Below, in pieces: positions 24,314 to 32,067 of a stretch of 47,213 nt of DNA (its first letter is position 1; every line of letters starts with the position of its first letter). Location of the stretch: the NCBI GenBank assembly GCA_020349885.1, contig CP070701.1:413397-460609 (forward strand). Reading direction: 5' to 3'. The translations under genes and the position numbers were made by a program. The DNA is from Acidobacteriota bacterium (GTDB lineage: Bacteria > Acidobacteriota > G020349885). Under the pieces are notes generated by a model. That model did no database searches, was not told the DNA's origin, and worked only from the letters and a program-made list of their open reading frames with translations.

Positions 24314-24702
24314 GCGCGCAGTGTAGCATGCGGGCCGCAAGGAGACAATCGCAAGAGAGCCCATGCCGCTGGGGTCATCCGCGTTCCGCTTTTTGAGGTA
24401 AAGACGGCAGGAATGGCTGGCCTCTGCGGAGCGACAAGGATCGGGGCCCTCGCGGCTCGCGCGTGGAGAGGGCGTCGCGGTCGGAGTATAATAGGTGGAG
24501 ACCGCGCGGCGCACCGGGCGTGATGCAAAGGAAAAGACCGTCATCCCCTCCAATCTCGATGTCCGCCGAAAGCCCGTCCTCCGCACGGCTTCGGAGGATG
24601 GACGCTTTAGCGGAGCAGGGCGCCAAGCGCTTGCGCGGCGTGTAGCCGGCGAATCAAGGAATAGTTCTTTCTGGTCCCTGGTGACTGGAAACTGGCTACT
24701 GG
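24314..24702. other. Intergenic region with one dispersed palindromic element
   Basis: This gap of about 390 bases separates the divergent-looking ends of the DUF2065 and mglA genes. It holds one copy of the dispersed element (24574-24624: a CGTCCTCC arm, then GGAGGATGGACGC and TTTAGCGGAGCAGGGCGC) and a degenerate short repeat near 24678-24709 (CTGGTGACTGGAAACTGG). I see no convincing gene. Confidence 0.5.
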
Positions 24703-25287
24703 CTAACCGCCCTTGAGCTTCAGAAGCACCTGCTTGACCACGGCCTTCAGGGTTTCGAACACGCCGGGGCCCTTTACGGCCGAGGCGGAGAAGTAGGGCT
24801 CGCCCTTGTAGTGGAGCTTCTGGAGCATTTCCTCCTCGGAGGAAATGTTCGGCAGGTCGCGCTTGTTGAACTGCAGGACGTAGGGCATGGTCTTGAGGTC
24901 GTAGCCGTATTCCCGCAGGTGTTTGACCAGGTCGCGCAGGCTCTCCACGTTGGCGTCCATGCGCTCCGTCTGCGAGTCCGCCACGAACACCACGCCGTCG
25001 GCTCCCTTGAGGATGAGCTTGCGGCTCGCCTCGTAGAAGACCTGTCCCGGCACGGTGTAGAGGTGGAAGCGCGTAGAGAAGCCGCGAATCTTTCCGAGCT
25101 CTAGGGGGAGAAAGTCGAAGAAGAGCGTGCGCTCGGTCTCGGTCGCGAGTGTGATGAGCTTCCCCTTGGCGTCGGGGTTGGTTTTTTCGTAAATGTACTG
25201 GATGTTGGTGGTCTTGCCCCCGAGGCCGGGGCCGTAATAGACAATTTTACAATTGATCTCGCGCGCCGCGTAGTTGACAAAGGTCAT
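24703..25287 (-). CDS. mglA: MglA-type Ras-like polarity GTPase
   Basis: A 194-residue small GTPase of the MglA family. The P-loop GPGLGGKT (19-26), switch II region TVPGQ (78-82, the family-typical replacement of DTPGQ), T54 in ATETERTLFFDF, and NKRD (141-144) are visible. MglA-GTP marks the leading cell pole and controls pili, gliding motility or cell polarity; MglB is its GTPase-activating partner. The gene lies 18 bases after an MglB-like gene, the canonical order. No motility genes are visible nearby, so its output here is unknown. Confidence 0.93.
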   Translation of the reverse strand: MTFVNYAAREINCKIVYYGPGLGGKTTNIQYIYEKTNPDAKGKLITLATETERTLFFDFLPLELGKIRGFSTRFHLYTVPGQVFYEASRKLILKGADGVVFVADSQTERMDANVESLRDLVKHLREYGYDLKTMPYVLQFNKRDLPNISSEEEMLQKLHYKGEPYFSASAVKGPGVFETLKAVVKQVLLKLKGG

Positions 25288-25305
25288 GAAAGACTGGGAA
25301 GGCGG

Positions 25306-25803
25306 TCAATCCCCAAAGAGGCTGTCGATATCGTCGTCGGTGATTTCCGCGAAGGGCGACTCGGCCTGGGTGAGCGTAGTGCGCTCCTGCTCCACCTTCT
25401 GCATGATGGTGTCGAACACCTGTTCCAGCTCCACGGTGGAGCGTTTCACGCGCAGCCGCACCAGGCCGAGGGAGGAACGCTCGTCGAAAATCACGACGAG
25501 GATGACACGCCGGCCCACGATGGAAATGTGCACGTTGTCGTGCCGTCCCTCATGAAAGAGGATGTTGAATTCCTCCTGGCCCATCAGCCGCGCGAGGCCG
25601 TCGGTCGCCGCCACGTTGCCGGCCGTGAGCGAGGCAAGGGACGTCGTATCGATGTCCGTGATGTCGCCGACCTGTGCAATCTGCTGGCCGTTGCGGTCCA
25701 CGACGAACACGAGCTTGGCGTTCGCATCGGCCTTCAGCTTGGCGATGATGGACTTAATCTTTTGGAACTCTTCTTCGTAGAGTATCAGTTCCGATGTCGA
25801 CAT
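25306..25803 (-). CDS. mglB: MglB-type Roadblock/LC7 GAP
   Basis: A 165-residue Roadblock/LC7-domain protein: the alpha-beta core from LILYEEEFQKIKSIIAKL through LVFVVDRNGQQIAQVGDI, ASLTAGNVAATDGLARLMG and FNILFHEGRHDNVHISIVGRRVILVVIF, then a long C-terminal helix and acidic tail. In this family it stimulates GTP hydrolysis by MglA and occupies the opposite pole. ATG 25803 is preceded by GAGAGGT with 8 bases spacing; a GTG two codons upstream is too close to that site. The promoter at 25841-25869 probably serves both genes. Confidence 0.92.
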   Translation of the reverse strand: MSTSELILYEEEFQKIKSIIAKLKADANAKLVFVVDRNGQQIAQVGDITDIDTTSLASLTAGNVAATDGLARLMGQEEFNILFHEGRHDNVHISIVGRRVILVVIFDERSSLGLVRLRVKRSTVELEQVFDTIMQKVEQERTTLTQAESPFAEITDDDIDSLFGD

Positions 25804-25840
25804 CGGCACATACCTCTCTTTGTGTGCTTGACAAGCTCAT

Positions 25841-25869
25841 TGTATAGCATACCCGGAGTCAAATCGCAA
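25841..25869 (-). promoter_or_regulatory. mglBA promoter
   Basis: On the minus strand, TTGCGA (25869-25864), 17 bases, TATACA (25846-25841), 38 bases before the mglB start. Both boxes match consensus in four or five positions. Confidence 0.55.
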
Positions 25870-26015
25870 CCGCCTGCGCCACTGGCGAGTCCCCAGTTTT
25901 GAATTGAGGAAAAATCCTTTAAGTCCATGGCATTATGAAACGTCTCCATTTCGCCCTCCCGACCCGTCGGGGCAAGCAGTTAGCAGTCGGCAGTTCGCAG
26001 TTAGCGACGGGACGC

Positions 26016-26420
26016 CGCTCGCCGCCGCGGAGCGCTTTGGCGGAGCAGGGCGCAGAGGCTTTGTCCTCGCGGGCTGGAAATTAGAAGAATTGAATTCCGC
26101 TCGCCAACGGCCAAAGGCTAACGGCCCTCTCGGACAAGTCCGGCAGATCCGGCAAAAGCGGCAAGTCCGGCAGATCCGGCAAAAGCGGCAAGTCCGGCAG
26201 ATCCGGCAAAAGCGGCAAAAACGGCAAATCCGGCAAAAGCGGCAAATCCGGCAAAATCCTTGAAGAATCGCTGGGGAGGCATAACGTATGAAGCGATGAC
26301 CAAATTTCCGAATCTCCAAATGACCAGATATAAGAAATTACATCGTCCTATTCGGTCATATGGTCATTCGGTCATATGGTCATTTCGAAGAACGTAGAGT
26401 GAAAAAGGAGTTTCATTGCC
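26016..26420. other. Repeat-rich intergenic region
   Basis: From the mglB promoter to the next gene there is no gene I can support. The stretch holds a fragment of the dispersed element (26016-26055), a 27-bp tandem array (26135-26258), and a 16-bp direct repeat, TTCGGTCATATGGTCA at 26351-26366 and 26367-26382. A cysteine-rich reading on the minus strand through the array is a by-product of the repeat. Confidence 0.6.
26135..26258. repeat. Minisatellite: 27-bp unit in three exact copies plus 9-bp variants
   Basis: Three consecutive exact 27-base units occupy 26135-26161, 26162-26188 and 26189-26215. Each is built of three 9-base subunits of the form CAAGTCCGG, CAGATCCGG, CAAAAGCGG. Degenerate 9-base subunits continue to about 26258. 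The period is a multiple of three, but there is no start signal or conserved partner frame. Confidence 0.9.
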
Positions 26421-27104
26421 ATGGATGAAAAGATTCCCTCAAACGGGACGCCCGGGCGGGCGGAGCCCGCCGAGCCTTGGCCAGCGCCAGACGAGCCTTC
26501 GGCGCCCCGCCTGGTGCGCCGCACGCCCACGAAAGCCATTCGTAGCGCGAACCGCCGGAACGCTAGGCGCTCGACCGGCCCCCGCTCCGAGCGCGGCAAG
26601 GCGACCGCTTCGGCGAACGCCATCCGCCACGGCGTCCTTGCGCGCCCCGTTTTAACGCAGGGCTTCCTCGCGCGCGACGGCGTCCTCCGCAGCGCCCTCG
26701 CGGACGAAAGCGCCGACGAATTCCGCGCCCTCCTCGACCGCCTCAACGAGGCGCTCGCCCCGCGCGACGCCCTGGACGCCATGCTCGTCGAGAAAATGGC
26801 CCTCGCGCTCTGGCGCTACCGCCGCCTGCGGCGCTTCGAGCGGAGCAAGGTGGACTGGGAAATCTCCTTCAGGGAGCTGTGCGTGGCGAAAGAGGGATTC
26901 TCCGAGGCCCGGAAGCCCGGGATGGCCGAGGGCCGCGCGGAGCGGCGCCTTCTGCCCGACGAGGAAACCCTCCAGAGAATTCTGCGCTACGAAGCGGCGC
27001 TGGAGCGGGAGTGGATGCGGTGCTACGCCCTCCTGGAGCAGCGACGGCAGCAACGGGAAAGCGACGATCCCCCGCCGCTCCACAGCATCCTGCGCATAGG
27101 GTGA
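26421..27104 (+). CDS. Conserved protein of unknown function, STGPR/NAxRHG type
   Basis: A 227-residue protein with a disordered Pro-rich N-terminus (about 1-35), then the distinctive string NRRNARRSTGPRSERGKATA followed by NAIRHGVLAR, and a helical C-terminal region rich in Arg, Glu and Leu (LLDRLNEALAPRDALDAMLVEKMALALWRYRRLRR; ILRYEAALEREWMRCYALLEQRR). I know this STGPRT-GK-NAxRHG signature from uncharacterised proteins of many environmental bacteria, often in repeat-rich surroundings, but not a function. AAGGAG lies 10 bases before ATG. It is flanked on both sides by repeats. A helix-mediated nucleic-acid role would be speculation. Confidence 0.7.
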   Translation: MDEKIPSNGTPGRAEPAEPWPAPDEPSAPRLVRRTPTKAIRSANRRNARRSTGPRSERGKATASANAIRHGVLARPVLTQGFLARDGVLRSALADESADEFRALLDRLNEALAPRDALDAMLVEKMALALWRYRRLRRFERSKVDWEISFRELCVAKEGFSEARKPGMAEGRAERRLLPDEETLQRILRYEAALEREWMRCYALLEQRRQQRESDDPPPLHSILRIG

Positions 27105-27133
27105 ATCCCGGAAAAAAGGGCGATTCTACGAAA

Positions 27134-27271
27134 CGAAGCCACTAAGTGGCGTCAACAAAGGGTTTTTTAATTGGCCCTAGGAACAAAGCCACTAAGTCGC
27201 GTGGATAAAGGGTTTTTTTGAGACTCGAACAAAGCCGCTATGTGCTTATGAATAAAGGATTTTTTGAGTAC
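27134..27271. repeat. Three ~46-bp tandem units ending in T-runs
   Basis: Units start near 27134, 27181 and 27227, each with AAGCCACTAAGT-like sequence (or AAGCCGCTATGT), then AAAGGGTTTTTT (or AAAGGATTTTTT). The first contains the inverted repeat GCCACTAAGTGGC. The arrangement looks terminator-like but lacks strong stems in units 2 and 3. Confidence 0.7.
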
Positions 27272-27281
27272 CTCGCTACGC

Positions 27282-27328
27282 CCCGTCCTCCGGTGCTCTT
27301 CGAGCTAAGGAGGGCTACGGAGGACGGG
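27282..27328. repeat. Dispersed palindromic element (perfect 11-bp arms)
   Basis: CCCGTCCTCCG (27282-27292) is exactly complementary to CGGAGGACGGG (27318-27328). The intervening CTCTTCGAGCTAAGGAGGGCTA resembles parts of the copies at 16428, 24574 and 41656. Confidence 0.75.
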
Positions 27329-27543
27329 CGCTATGGTTCGAAAGCCGCGCTGTCGCTCTTGAGGAGACGGTTGTAGTTTTATGTCGTTTAAAAGAAAGCA
27401 AGGGCAGGGCAGGGAGGAGAGACGCGAATCATCCTAACATCTTGAAAAGAATACCTTTTTCCCAATACGCCACGGGCGCACAAGAATGAACTTGCTCGTG
27501 CAAGCGAGTTTCCCACTACGTTACGGATGGCCGCGGGAACTTC

Positions 27544-27573
27544 TTGACAATTTTGCGGCCCCTGTGTTACGGT
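27544..27573 (+). promoter_or_regulatory. Candidate atpF promoter
   Basis: TTGACA at 27544-27549 matches consensus perfectly. The -10 region (TTACGGT, 27567-27573) is weak. The ATG at 27582 follows by only 8 bases and lacks a Shine-Dalgarno sequence. Confidence 0.4.
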
Positions 27574-27581
27574 TTTCTGCC

Positions 27582-28058
27582 ATGGAAGCCCTTCAGCGCC
27601 TGGTTCTTGAGAATTGGGACACGGTTAGCCAGTGGCGCGTTGAGATTCCCGCCGTCATCGTTCTCGTTGCGATTCTATACGTTGTCCTCAAGAAAAACCT
27701 CTTCGACCCGCTCGGCAAGATTATCGAGGAGCGGGCGCGGATTCTCGACTCCGCCGCCGAGTCGGAAAAAACAGCTCTCGCCCGCCACGAGGGGGCGGCG
27801 CGAGCGGTTGAAGAGGCGATCCGCAAGGCCCGTGCCGAAGCCGCGCGGGTGCGGGAGGAAGCGCGCGCGCGGGCTCAGAAGGAGTGCGACGCCCTCTTGG
27901 CCGACGCGCGCGCCCGGGCCGAGCAGGAGTTGCGCGAAAACCTCGTCCAGCTCGAAAGCGAGGTGGAGCGCGGCCGGGCCGCCCTGGAGCCCGAAAGCCA
28001 GGTTCTGGCGAAGAGGCTGGTCGCGCGGCTGCTCGAAGCCGAGGGAGGGAGCGCCTGA
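27582..28058 (+). CDS. atpF: ATP synthase F0 subunit b (first copy)
   Basis: A 158-residue b-type stator subunit: one N-terminal membrane helix (about 18-38, IPAVIVLVAILYVVLKKNLFDPLG), the typical FDPLGKIIEERARIL junction, then a long charged coiled coil rich in Ala, Arg and Glu. It links F1 to the membrane sector. It heads the five-gene cluster atpF-atpF-atpH-atpA-atpG. The start at 27582 fits the family length and leaves only a few bases after the candidate promoter; ATG 27486 would add 32 residues without support. Two different b genes imply a b/b' heterodimeric stalk. Confidence 0.88.
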   Translation: MEALQRLVLENWDTVSQWRVEIPAVIVLVAILYVVLKKNLFDPLGKIIEERARILDSAAESEKTALARHEGAARAVEEAIRKARAEAARVREEARARAQKECDALLADARARAEQELRENLVQLESEVERGRAALEPESQVLAKRLVARLLEAEGGSA

Positions 28059-28060
28059 GC

Positions 28061-28627
28061 ATGAAAGTGCTCCTCGTCGTTCTCGTGGCCGTGGCGGCAC
28101 TGGTTCTCCTGAATCTGGCCGCCTACGGGATCGGCGTCGAGTCCGCATGGGTGCATTGGAGCGGTCGGATTTTTAATTTCGTCGTGTTCGTTGGAATTTT
28201 GACGTGGGCGGCCGTCCGCGCCGATGTCGCCGGGCGTTTTCGCGAGCAGCGCCGAAGCGTTCAAAAACGCCTGGCCGATGCCGAGGTCAAGCAGCGCGAG
28301 GCCGAAGAGCGCCTCAAGGCCGTGCAGGAGCGCCTTTCGAGCCTTGAGGGGGAGACGGAGCGCATCGCGGAGCAGGCGCGCCGGGACGCCGAAGCCGACG
28401 CGCAGCGTCTCCGAAGCGAGGCGGACCGCCAGGCCGGGCTCGTCCTGGCCCGGTCGCGGCGGGAATTGGAGCTTCGCGTCGAGGCCGCTAAGCGGGAGTT
28501 GCGGCGCTACGCGGCGGAGCGCATCGCCGAGACGGCGGCGCGCGAGGCCCGCGCCCGGCTCGACGATAGGGTGCAGGGCATGGCGTTCGAGCGCGCGCTC
28601 CGGAGCTTCGAGGAAAAAGCGCCGTGA
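28061..28627 (+). CDS. atpF: ATP synthase F0 subunit b (second copy, b-prime type)
   Basis: A 188-residue b-type subunit that differs from its neighbour by two hydrophobic N-terminal segments: residues 3-25 (VLLVVLVAVAALVLLNLAAYGIG), likely a signal-like first helix, and about 35-52 (IFNFVVFVGILTWAAV), the usual b-subunit membrane helix. A long coiled coil follows (QRRSVQKRLADAEVKQREAEERLKAVQERL). Two-helix b subunits with a cleavable-looking leader are known from several non-proteobacterial ATP synthases. It starts 2 bases after the first b gene and overlaps atpH by 4 bases. Confidence 0.88.
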   Translation: MKVLLVVLVAVAALVLLNLAAYGIGVESAWVHWSGRIFNFVVFVGILTWAAVRADVAGRFREQRRSVQKRLADAEVKQREAEERLKAVQERLSSLEGETERIAEQARRDAEADAQRLRSEADRQAGLVLARSRRELELRVEAAKRELRRYAAERIAETAAREARARLDDRVQGMAFERALRSFEEKAP

Positions 28628-29163
28628 GCGATCTGACCGTCGCCCGCCGCTACGCGCGCGCCCTCGCGGACGCCGTCACGGAATCGAAGGATCAGGAACT
28701 CGTCCGAAGCGAGCTGGAGGAATTTGCGGCGCTTTTTCGCGCCGAGAAAATGCTCCGCGCCTACCTTCTCGACGTGCGCGCCAAGGCGGAGCTTCGGGAG
28801 CGGGTGGTGAACGCCGTTTCGGAAAAGGCAAAATTTTCACCGTGGACCCGCAACGTTCTTGCGCTGGTGGCCCGGCACGGCCGCTTCGAGCATCTCGAAG
28901 AGATCGTTCGTCTCTACGGAGAGGAGCTCGACCGGCGGCACGGCGTCGTCCGCGCCCGCGTTTCGGCGAGCACGCCCCTCAGCGGCGAGCAGACGGACCG
29001 CCTCGCGCAGGCGCTCTCCCGGGTCACGGGCGGGCGGGCGGAGCTTGAGGTCCGGGTGGACGAAGACCTTCTGGCGGGCGCGGTCGTGCGGATCGGCAGC
29101 CGCGTGTACGACGCGAGCCTGCGCACGCAGATTGCGCGCCTCGCGGAGCGGATGACGGCATGA
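28624..29163 (+). CDS. atpH: ATP synthase F1 subunit delta
   Basis: A 179-residue delta subunit (OSCP homologue): the N-terminal helical bundle starts VARRYARALADAV, and the C-terminal part has the typical ASTPLSGEQTDRLAQALSRVTGGRAELEVRVDEDLLAGAVVRIGSRVYDASLRTQIARL. It caps the alpha3-beta3 hexamer and joins it to the b stalk. The start is GTG at 28624, overlapping the preceding stop as GTGA, so translation is coupled. The 106 bases before atpA hold a fragment of the dispersed element. Confidence 0.92.
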   Translation: MSDLTVARRYARALADAVTESKDQELVRSELEEFAALFRAEKMLRAYLLDVRAKAELRERVVNAVSEKAKFSPWTRNVLALVARHGRFEHLEEIVRLYGEELDRRHGVVRARVSASTPLSGEQTDRLAQALSRVTGGRAELEVRVDEDLLAGAVVRIGSRVYDASLRTQIARLAERMTA

Positions 29164-29186
29164 AGCCTCTTATCGAAGACCGGCCG

Positions 29187-29224
29187 CTCGCCTTCGCGCA
29201 GCCGTGCTACGGCGGAGCAAGGTC
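29187..29224. repeat. Dispersed element fragment before atpA
   Basis: CGCTCGCCTTCGCGCAGCC followed by TACGGCGGAGCAAGG resembles the arms of the copy at 41656-41764 (CTCGCCTTCGCGAAGCC and GGCGGAGCGAGG). The arms are shorter and the middle is deleted. Confidence 0.5.
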
Positions 29225-29269
29225 GGTCGTCGGCATTGATAGCCGACCATGGAAAAGGAGTTTTTAAAC

Positions 29270-30799
29270 ATGGCGTTGAACATTGAGGAAATCAGCAAAT
29301 ATCTGCGTAACGAGATTGCCCAGTCCCAGTGGGATGTGGACGTGAGCGAGGTGGGCACCATTGTTTCCGTGGGCGACGGCATAGGACGCGTCTACGGCCT
29401 CGACCACGTCATGGCCGGCGAGATCGTCGCGTTTCCGCGTGACATACGCGGCCTGGCCCTCAACCTCGAGGAGGACAGCGTCGGCATCGTCGTCATGGGC
29501 GACACGAGCTTTCTCAAGGAAGGCGATACGGTGAAGCGCACGGGGCAGATCATGAGCGTTCCCGTGGGCGAGTCACTCGTGGGGCGAGTCGTGGACCCCC
29601 TCGGCGGTCCGCTGGACGGGAAAGGTCCCGTCGAGGCGGCGCAGCGCAACCCCATTGAGCGCATCGCGCCCGGCATCGTGGATCGGAAATCCGTTCATGA
29701 ACCCCTGCAGACGGGCCTCAAGGCCATCGACGCAATGATTCCCATCGGGCGCGGGCAGCGGGAGCTCATCATCGGGGACAAACAGACGGGCAAGACGGCC
29801 ATCATACTCGACACCATCCTGAATCAGAAGGGCGGCGACGCCATCTGCGTCTACGTTGCCATCGGCCAGAAGCAGTCCACGATTGCGCGCGTCGTGCGCA
29901 TTCTCGAGGAAGGGGGCGCGATGGAGCACACCATCGTCGTGGCGGCGGCGGCCTCCGAGCCGGCGCCCCTGCAGTACCTGGGGCCCTATGCGGGGTGCGC
30001 GATGGGCGAGTATTTTCGAGATAACGGGCGCCACGCCGTCTGTTTTTATGATGATCTTTCAAAACACGCCGTCGCCTACCGCGAAATTTCGCTCCTCCTG
30101 CGCCGGCCTCCCGGCCGCGAAGCCTACCCCGGCGACGTCTTCTACCTCCATTCGCGGCTCCTCGAGCGCGCCGCCAAGCTGAACGAAGCGAAAGGCGGCG
30201 GGTCGCTTACGGCGCTTCCCGTGATCGAGACCAAGCTGGGCGACGTCTCGGCCTACATTCCGACGAACGTCATCTCCATCACGGACGGGCAGATTTACCT
30301 CAAGAGCGACCTCTTCTACCGCGGCGTGCGCCCCGCCGTGGACGTGGGCATATCGGTCTCGCGCGTGGGCGGGGCGGCCCAGATCAAGGCCATGAAGAAA
30401 GTCGCCGGCATGTTGCGCCTCGACCTGGCGCAGTACCGCGAGCTCGAAGCGTTCGCCCAGTTCGGAAGCGACCTCGACGAGACGACGCAGCGGCAGCTCA
30501 ACCGCGGCGCCCGCATGGTCGAGATCCTCAAGCAGGACCAGTACGAGCCGCTCCCCGTCGAGAGGCAGGTGGCGGCCATCTTCGCCGGCACGCGAGGCTT
30601 CCTGGACGGCATTCCTGTCGAGAAGGTGCGCGCGTTCGAAAAAGCGCTCTACACGCACCTCGAGACGGCGCACCGGGAATTGCTCGAGGCCCTGCGCACC
30701 AAGAAACAGATTGACGATGAGCTGGAAAAGGCGCTCCGCGCCGCCGTGCAGGAAGCGCTAGACGCCTTCAAGGCGGAGCTCGGCGAGGAGGCGGCGTAG
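29270..30799 (+). CDS. atpA: ATP synthase F1 subunit alpha
   Basis: A 509-residue alpha subunit. The N-terminal beta-barrel begins [24 protein letters not shown]; the nucleotide-binding domain has Walker [70 protein letters not shown] and [10 protein letters not shown]; the C-terminal domain ends with coiled helices. ATG 29270 is favoured: AAGGAG lies 11 bases upstream, while the earlier in-frame ATG 29249 would place that site within the coding region. It is catalytic together with the beta subunit, whose gene is not in this cluster. Confidence 0.96.
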   Translation: MALNIEEISKYLRNEIAQSQWDVDVSEVGTIVSVGDGIGRVYGLDHVMAGEIVAFPRDIRGLALNLEEDSVGIVVMGDTSFLKEGDTVKRTGQIMSVPVGESLVGRVVDPLGGPLDGKGPVEAAQRNPIERIAPGIVDRKSVHEPLQTGLKAIDAMIPIGRGQRELIIGDKQTGKTAIILDTILNQKGGDAICVYVAIGQKQSTIARVVRILEEGGAMEHTIVVAAAASEPAPLQYLGPYAGCAMGEYFRDNGRHAVCFYDDLSKHAVAYREISLLLRRPPGREAYPGDVFYLHSRLLERAAKLNEAKGGGSLTALPVIETKLGDVSAYIPTNVISITDGQIYLKSDLFYRGVRPAVDVGISVSRVGGAAQIKAMKKVAGMLRLDLAQYRELEAFAQFGSDLDETTQRQLNRGARMVEILKQDQYEPLPVERQVAAIFAGTRGFLDGIPVEKVRAFEKALYTHLETAHRELLEALRTKKQIDDELEKALRAAVQEALDAFKAELGEEAA

Positions 30800-30866
30800 G
30801 GTTCTGGAGATCAGTTTTCACAGGCGAACCGAGTAACTGAGAAACCGAGTGACCGAATAACTAGCC

Positions 30867-31742
30867 ATGGCCCAAGCCGTTCGAGCCCTGACGAAGCGCA
30901 TCGAGAGCATCGACAAGACGCGCAAAATCACGCGCGCGATGAAGCTCGTTGCGGCCTCGAAGCTCCGGCGCGCCGAGGAGCGCATCACCCGGGCGCGCGT
31001 CTACGGCGAGCGCATCCGCGCGATGGCGGAAAACCTGGCGGCGTACGCGCCGGCGGAGCATCCCCTCTTCGCCGTGCGCGATTCCGTTCGGCGCGTCAAG
31101 CTCGTGCTCGTGACGAGCGACCGCGGCCTCTGCGGCTCTTTCAACCACAACGCCGTCCGCGCCGCGCAGGATTTTCTCAAAGAGCGCGCGTCCGAGGGGC
31201 AGGGGGCGCGCCTCGACCTGGTCGGCAAAAAGGGCTGGGAGTTTTTAAAAAAACGCTTCAAGGGAATCGACGAGCACCTGGAGGACGCCGTTGGAAGAAA
31301 CATTCCGCGCATCGCGCGGGAGCTGGCCCGGCGCTTGATGCGGGAATACACGGACGGGGAGGTGGACGAGGTGCACCTTTTGTTCAACCGCTTCGTGTCG
31401 ATGGCCGTGCAAAGGGTGGCGCGGGAGCGCCTCCTTCCGGCCTCGCCCCCGGCCCTGCGCGCCCTGCCCACGCAGCCGCCCATTTTCGAGCCTTCGGCCG
31501 AGGTGCTTTTTTCGGAAATCGTGCCGCGGGCCGTCACCGTGCAGGTTCAGAACGCGCTCGCCGATTCCGAGGCCGCGGAGCACGCGGCGCGCATGGCGGC
31601 CATGGAGAACGCCACGCGCAACGCCACCGACATTATTCATAACCTGACGCTCGTGCGGAACAAGATGCGCCAGGCCGCCATCACGAGCGAGATCGTCGAG
31701 ATTGTGGGCGCAGCCGAGGCGCTGCGAACCACCGGCGGATAA
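30867..31742 (+). CDS. atpG: ATP synthase F1 subunit gamma
   Basis: A 291-residue gamma subunit: N-terminal helix ALTKRIESIDKTRKITRAMKLVAASKLRRAE, central Rossmann-like part with VLVTSDRGLCGSFNHNA, and the C-terminal helix MENATRNATDIIHNLTLVRNKMRQAAITSEIVEIVGAAEAL. It forms the rotating central shaft. It is the last atp gene here; the expected atpD and atpC do not follow, and a tRNA on the opposite strand comes next. The 67 bases before it contain a degenerate repeat (ACCGAGTAACTGAG) and no good Shine-Dalgarno sequence. Confidence 0.95.
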   Translation: MAQAVRALTKRIESIDKTRKITRAMKLVAASKLRRAEERITRARVYGERIRAMAENLAAYAPAEHPLFAVRDSVRRVKLVLVTSDRGLCGSFNHNAVRAAQDFLKERASEGQGARLDLVGKKGWEFLKKRFKGIDEHLEDAVGRNIPRIARELARRLMREYTDGEVDEVHLLFNRFVSMAVQRVARERLLPASPPALRALPTQPPIFEPSAEVLFSEIVPRAVTVQVQNALADSEAAEHAARMAAMENATRNATDIIHNLTLVRNKMRQAAITSEIVEIVGAAEALRTTGG

Positions 31743-31769
31743 TGGGCGCGCGCGGCGGTCATGAAAAAG

Positions 31770-31842
31770 TGAGCCCTGCTGGAATCGAACCAGCGACCCC
31801 CTGCTTAAAAGGCAGGTGCTCTGCCGACTGAGCTAAGGGCTC
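31770..31842 (-). tRNA. tRNA-Lys(UUU)
   Basis: A 73-base cloverleaf on the minus strand: acceptor arms GAGCCCT (5', plus 31836-31842) and AGGGCTC (3', plus 31771-31777), D arm GCTCAGTCGGCAGAGC, anticodon stem CCTGC/GCAGG with loop CTTTTAA (anticodon TTT at 31807-31809), and T arm GCTGGTTCGATTCCAGC. Discriminator A, no encoded CCA. It is followed by a short T-run. The U33, purine-37 and T-loop TTCGATT features are intact. It is not flanked by integrase genes. Confidence 0.96.
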
Positions 31843-32067
31843 ACGAATCCCGCTCCCTGATCTTCTTTCCTCCGGCAGCGCAGTGTTTTCCACCCGTGCC
31901 CCCATCGTGAAATCATACACGCCGTTCGGGCCAAACGCAAAGCGTTTGGTGGAGGCGCGCGACGCGGAAAAACCTCATTCTGTCGTGGAGAGAAGCTCCT
32001 CTCCTGCGTCCAAGCCCGCCGGCGCGGCAGGGGAAGGCATCCGGCGATCCGGTGGCGGGGCCGTTTT

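Larger units (their letters stand above)
27105..27581. other. Intergenic region with tandem units and a palindromic element
   Basis: The stretch contains three degenerate tandem units (27134-27271) and a perfect 11-bp inverted repeat at 27282-27328, followed by about 200 bases without recognisable features until the atpF promoter. No credible gene is visible; an in-frame extension of atpF to 27486 lacks a ribosome-binding site. Confidence 0.6.

Noticed and set aside
26135-26258. CRISPR array
   Set aside because: The units abut directly without unique spacers, and no cas genes are present.
25933-26319. Cys-rich minus-strand frame (repeated FCRICRFCRICR)
   Set aside because: It arises entirely from the 27-bp tandem repeat, lacks a ribosome-binding site and shows no conserved flanks.
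31770-31842. tRNA-Lys as an integration site of a mobile element
   Set aside because: There is no integrase gene or direct repeat of the tRNA 3' end within the flanking sequence.
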